Of a stretch of 64,000 nt of DNA, positions 61,308-64,000 are shown piece after piece. Position 1 is the first letter of the stretch; every line of letters starts with the position of its first letter. Under the pieces are notes generated by a model. It was given only the letters and a program-made list of their open reading frames with translations. It was not told the origin of the DNA and did not search any database. Source of the stretch: Pseudomonas chlororaphis subsp. piscium (GTDB taxonomy: Bacteria > Pseudomonadota > Gammaproteobacteria > Pseudomonadales > Pseudomonadaceae). Location of the stretch: positions 3,720,001 through 3,784,000 of the forward strand of contig NZ_CP027707.1 in assembly GCF_003850345.1 (NCBI RefSeq), written 5' to 3'. A program made the translations under genes and the position numbers.

Positions 61308-63209
61308 ATGACCGCGCCCATCTCCCTCGCCCGCCTGAGCGATATCCAAGCCCTGGAACAGCAGCAGCCCCTGGCCCAGCGCAATCTTCCCGCCAGCACC
61401 TATGAACTGTTGCAACGCTCGGCCAGCCGTTTCGGCGAGCGCACCGCCCTGACCTTCCTGCCCCAGGGCAGCCTCCAGGACCAGCCCTGGAACATCAGCT
61501 ACGCCGAGTTGTTCGCCCAGGTCACCCGCACCGCCAACGCCCTGCACCGGCTGGGCATCCGCCCGGGCAAGGCAGTGTCCTTCCTGCTGCCCAATCTGCC
61601 GCAGACCCATTACGTGATCTGGGGCGGCGAGGCCGCCGGGATCGTCAACGCCATCAACCCGCTGCTGGAGCCGGAGCACATCGCCGAACTGGTCCGCGCA
61701 TCCGGCACCACGGTGCTGGTGACCCTGGCGCCCTTCCCCGGCACCGACCTCTGGCAGAAAGTTGCCAACCTGCGCGAACGCCTGCCGGAGCTGGAAGCCA
61801 TAGTCACCATCGACCTGGCCAACCTGCTGCCCGAGCCGCAACGCAGCGCGATCAAGAGCCAGCGCCCGGCGATGCCGGAGGGCGTGCTGGACTTCGACAC
61901 CCTGCTCGCCGCCTGCCCCGCCGACCACCTGGAAAGCGGCCGGGTGATCCAGCCGGACGACATTGCCTCGTACTTCCACACCGGCGGCACCACCGGCACG
62001 CCGAAACTGGCGCCCCACAGCCACCTCAATGAAGTGGCGATGGCCGAGATCATTGGCCTGCACGGCGATTACAGCAGCCACGACGTGCTGCTCTGCGGGC
62101 TGCCGCTGTTCCACGTCAACGGGGTGATACTCACTGGCCTCGCCGCCTTCCACCGCGGCGCCCGGGTGCTGCTGGCCGGGCCCCAGGGCTACCGCAACCC
62201 GACGCTGATCAAGGATTTCTGGCACCTGGTGGAGCGTTACCGGATCAGTTGTTTCAGCGGTGTGCCGACCATCTTTGCCGCCTTGCTACAGGTACCCAAC
62301 GATGGGATCGATGTCTCCAGCCTGCGTTTTGCGGTGTGCGGCGCCGCGCCGATGCCGGTGGAGCTGATCCGTCAGTTCGAGGCGCGCTCGGGGCTGAAGA
62401 TCATCGAAGGCTATGGCCTCACCGAAAGCACCTGCGCCACCAGCTGCAACCCACGGGACGGCGAGCGCCGGGTCGGTTCCATCGGCCTGCGCCTGCCGTA
62501 CTGCGAGGTCAAGATCGCCGTGCTCGACAGCGATGGCCACTACCTGCGCGACGCCGCCAGCGACGAACCCGGTAACGTCTGCCTGCGCGGGCCGACGGTG
62601 TTCAAGGGCTATCTGCAGGCCGACAAGAACCAGGGCCTGTGGCTCGACGGCGGCTGGTTCAACACCGGCGACCTGGGGCGCATCGACCGGGACGGCTACA
62701 TCTGGCTGACCGGGCGCAGCAAGGACCTGATCATCCGCGGCGGCCACAACATCGACCCGCAGATGATCGAAGAAGCCCTGCACCGCCACCCGGCCGTGGC
62801 CATGGCCGCGGCGGTGGGCAAGCCGGACATCAAGGCCGGCGAGCTGCCGGTGGTGTACATCCAGCTCAAGTCCGGCGCCAGCGCCGATCCGGCCGAGCTG
62901 CTGGAGCACGCCGCGCGCCATATCCATGAACGGGCCGCGCTGCCCAAGGACGTCTGGCTGCTCGAGCAGATCCCCCTGACGGCCGTGGGCAAGACCTTCA
63001 AGCCGGCCCTGCGCCTGGACGCCATTCGCCGGGTGTTCGAGGACGAGGTCCGGCAGGTTGCCGAGGGCATCCGCGTCGAAGCCGTCAGCGACGAGCGCCA
63101 CGGGCAACGGGTGGATATCCATGTGCCCGACCTGGATGAGAGCCGCCGCGCGGCCCTGGACCAACGCCTGAGCGGTTACGCGGTGCGCTACCAGCTGCAC
63201 TCGGCCTGA
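61308..63209 (+). CDS. Acyl-CoA synthetase (AMP-dependent ligase)
   Basis: A 633-residue ANL-superfamily enzyme that activates a carboxylic acid to its CoA thioester through an acyl-adenylate. P-loop-like motif: YFHTGGTTGTPKLAPHSH; adenylate-binding motif GYGLTESTCATSC; hinge region WFNTGDLGRIDRDGYIWLTGRSKDLIIRGGHNIDP; catalytic Lys expected in PLTAVGKTFKPALR. The ~80-residue C-terminal extension after that Lys is longer than in most members. The substrate (medium-chain, branched or aromatic acid) cannot be determined. It stands alone between hairpins and converges on a VOC protein gene. Confidence 0.88.
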   Translation: MTAPISLARLSDIQALEQQQPLAQRNLPASTYELLQRSASRFGERTALTFLPQGSLQDQPWNISYAELFAQVTRTANALHRLGIRPGKAVSFLLPNLPQTHYVIWGGEAAGIVNAINPLLEPEHIAELVRASGTTVLVTLAPFPGTDLWQKVANLRERLPELEAIVTIDLANLLPEPQRSAIKSQRPAMPEGVLDFDTLLAACPADHLESGRVIQPDDIASYFHTGGTTGTPKLAPHSHLNEVAMAEIIGLHGDYSSHDVLLCGLPLFHVNGVILTGLAAFHRGARVLLAGPQGYRNPTLIKDFWHLVERYRISCFSGVPTIFAALLQVPNDGIDVSSLRFAVCGAAPMPVELIRQFEARSGLKIIEGYGLTESTCATSCNPRDGERRVGSIGLRLPYCEVKIAVLDSDGHYLRDAASDEPGNVCLRGPTVFKGYLQADKNQGLWLDGGWFNTGDLGRIDRDGYIWLTGRSKDLIIRGGHNIDPQMIEEALHRHPAVAMAAAVGKPDIKAGELPVVYIQLKSGASADPAELLEHAARHIHERAALPKDVWLLEQIPLTAVGKTFKPALRLDAIRRVFEDEVRQVAEGIRVEAVSDERHGQRVDIHVPDLDESRRAALDQRLSGYAVRYQLHSA

Positions 63210-63213
63210 GTCG

Positions 63214-63242
63214 GCGGCGGCCCCGGCAATCGGGGTCGCCGC
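63214..63242. terminator. Bidirectional hairpin between the ligase and VOC genes
   Basis: GCGGCGGCCCC (63214-63224) pairs with GGGGTCGCCGC (63232-63242) with one G-T wobble and a seven-base loop. It lies between two convergent stops. Confidence 0.6.
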
Positions 63243-63245
63243 GCT

Positions 63246-63656
63246 TCAGTCAGGCGCGCCGCCATCCGCCGCATAGCGATACCCAGGATGCAGGTCGGCG
63301 CCCGCCGGTGCATCCAGTTCCAGCACCAGGCCACCCGGTATCTGTACGAAGATCTGCCAGGTGCCGTCCTGCGGCACCTGCGCCACCTGATGCGGCAGGC
63401 CGCTGGCCCGGACCCGCTGCAATACCAGCGCGGCATCCTCCTCGGTCCTGAAGGCAATATGGCTGAGCGCCGTCTCGGCGAAGGTCGGTTGCTCGATCAC
63501 GTGCACCAGCGCCTGCCCGTCCTGATACAACCAGCGCCCGGGAAAGGGAAACGGCGGGCGCCGTCCGGCCTGCAACCCGAGCAAGGCCTGGAAGGCCCGC
63601 TGCAAGGTGTCGCCCTCGGAGGTGTTGAAGGCCAGATGATCAAAATTCCAGGTCAT
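63246..63656 (-). CDS. VOC-superfamily (glyoxalase/dioxygenase-fold) protein
   Basis: A 136-residue protein with the beta-alpha-beta-beta-beta repeats of the vicinal-oxygen-chelate fold. Candidate metal ligands are His in WNFDHLAFNTS, His in TALSHIAFRTEED, and Glu in IPGGLVLELDAP. It could be a lyase, dioxygenase or resistance protein; nothing in the neighbourhood decides. It is divergent from a LysR gene, which may regulate it. Confidence 0.8.
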   Translation of the reverse strand: MTWNFDHLAFNTSEGDTLQRAFQALLGLQAGRRPPFPFPGRWLYQDGQALVHVIEQPTFAETALSHIAFRTEEDAALVLQRVRASGLPHQVAQVPQDGTWQIFVQIPGGLVLELDAPAGADLHPGYRYAADGGAPD

Positions 63657-63816
63657 GACACACCTCCGCCACCGATAACAGCGGTGCGATCCGGCAAGAA
63701 TGTAGTGAGCGGTTTCATGAGTTAACCCTGTGCGATGGAAGTGACTGCATATTCACAGCTTGATAATCGAGGAAAAATCCCGGTAAAACGCAAGGATCTT
63801 TAAAGGATTTTTAGCA

Positions 63817-64000
63817 ATGAGCTCGATTCTCGACCTTGAAGTCTTCGTCCGCACCGCCGACTCCGGCAGCATTTCCGCCGCCGCCCGCAGCCTGGAGCTG
63901 ACCCCCGCCGCCGCCAGTATCGCCCTCAAGCGCCTGGAGACTCGCCTGGGCATGCGCCTGCTGGCCCGTTCGACCCGCAGCATGCGCCTCACCGAAGAAG
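63817..64000 (+). CDS. LysR-family transcriptional regulator, 5' part only
   Basis: The first 61 codons of a LysR-type regulator, cut by the window end. The N-terminal helix-turn-helix is clear: LDLEVFVRTADSGSISAAAR, SLELTPAAASIALKRLETRL, then LLARSTRSMRLTEE. AAAGGA lies nine bases before ATG 63817. It is divergent from the VOC gene. Confidence 0.9.
   Translation, partial: MSSILDLEVFVRTADSGSISAAARSLELTPAAASIALKRLETRLGMRLLARSTRSMRLTEE

Overview
The window is a 64 kb piece of GC-rich chromosome from a fluorescent Pseudomonas (P. fluorescens / protegens / chlororaphis type). This is an inference from gene content: a ptxS-kguEKTD operon, the split hpaG1/hpaG2 pathway in the P. aeruginosa gene order, sfnG, aruH, an orphan choline/betaine-binding protein, and many short palindromic REP elements of two families (GTAGGAGCG...CTTGC...CGCGAT and CTGTAGCCGCTGCCG...). 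It is mostly ordinary chromosome with strong GC3 bias. Only the first ~900 bp are clearly AT-richer, and they hold the 3' end of an atypical gene. I see no tRNA, rRNA, CRISPR array, transposase or integrase.

Layout. 1-3.6 kb: atypical nuclease-like partial gene, phosphatidylserine synthase, TetR regulator with an NTF2-like protein. 3.7-7.4 kb: sulfone/sulfonate sulfur scavenging (sfnG and a divergent SfnB-like flavin monooxygenase, each with a sigma-54-type promoter; TauE-like carrier). 7.5-11.2 kb: housekeeping and salvage genes (nudC, dienoyl-CoA isomerase, methyltransferase, pncA). 11.3-17.8 kb: RstAB/ParRS-like two-component system divergent from an RND efflux adaptor and pump. 17.9-22.4 kb: DUF1345 protein, AraC plus LysE exporter, choline/betaine-binding protein, HSL-type hydrolase. 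22.8-28.2 kb: 2-ketogluconate regulon. 28.4-31.2 kb: aruH and a chemoreceptor. 31.6-33.7 kb: hpaBC. 34.0-38.5 kb: LuxR regulator, outer-membrane channel, MFS carrier and histone-deacetylase-like hydrolase. 38.6-45.9 kb: AraC regulator divergent from a cupin dioxygenase / MFS / zinc dehydrogenase / OprB porin / GMC oxidoreductase operon. 46.1-48.2 kb: MarR-GNAT fusion and DUF1176 protein. 48.3-56.9 kb: hpaA divergent from hpaG1G2EDFXHI. 57.1-61.1 kb: glycerate kinase, CdaR-type regulator, MFS carrier. 61.3-64 kb: acyl-CoA synthetase, VOC protein, start of a LysR gene.

How the genes work together. HpaBC hydroxylates 4-hydroxyphenylacetate to homoprotocatechuate. HpaD, E, F, G, H and I then carry it by meta-cleavage to pyruvate plus succinic semialdehyde, so the whole route is encoded here although hpaBC lies about 15.7 kb from the lower operon. 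KguT imports 2-ketogluconate, KguK phosphorylates it and KguD reduces it, under PtxS, whose exact palindrome TGAAACCGGTTTCA occurs before both ptxS and kguE. Two further clusters look like uncharacterised catabolic units: the LuxR/channel/MFS/deacetylase block (34.0-38.5 kb) and the AraC/cupin/MFS/dehydrogenase/porin/GMC block (38.6-45.9 kb). These are the best candidates for undescribed biology. REP doublets punctuate almost every operon boundary and two sites inside the hpa operon.
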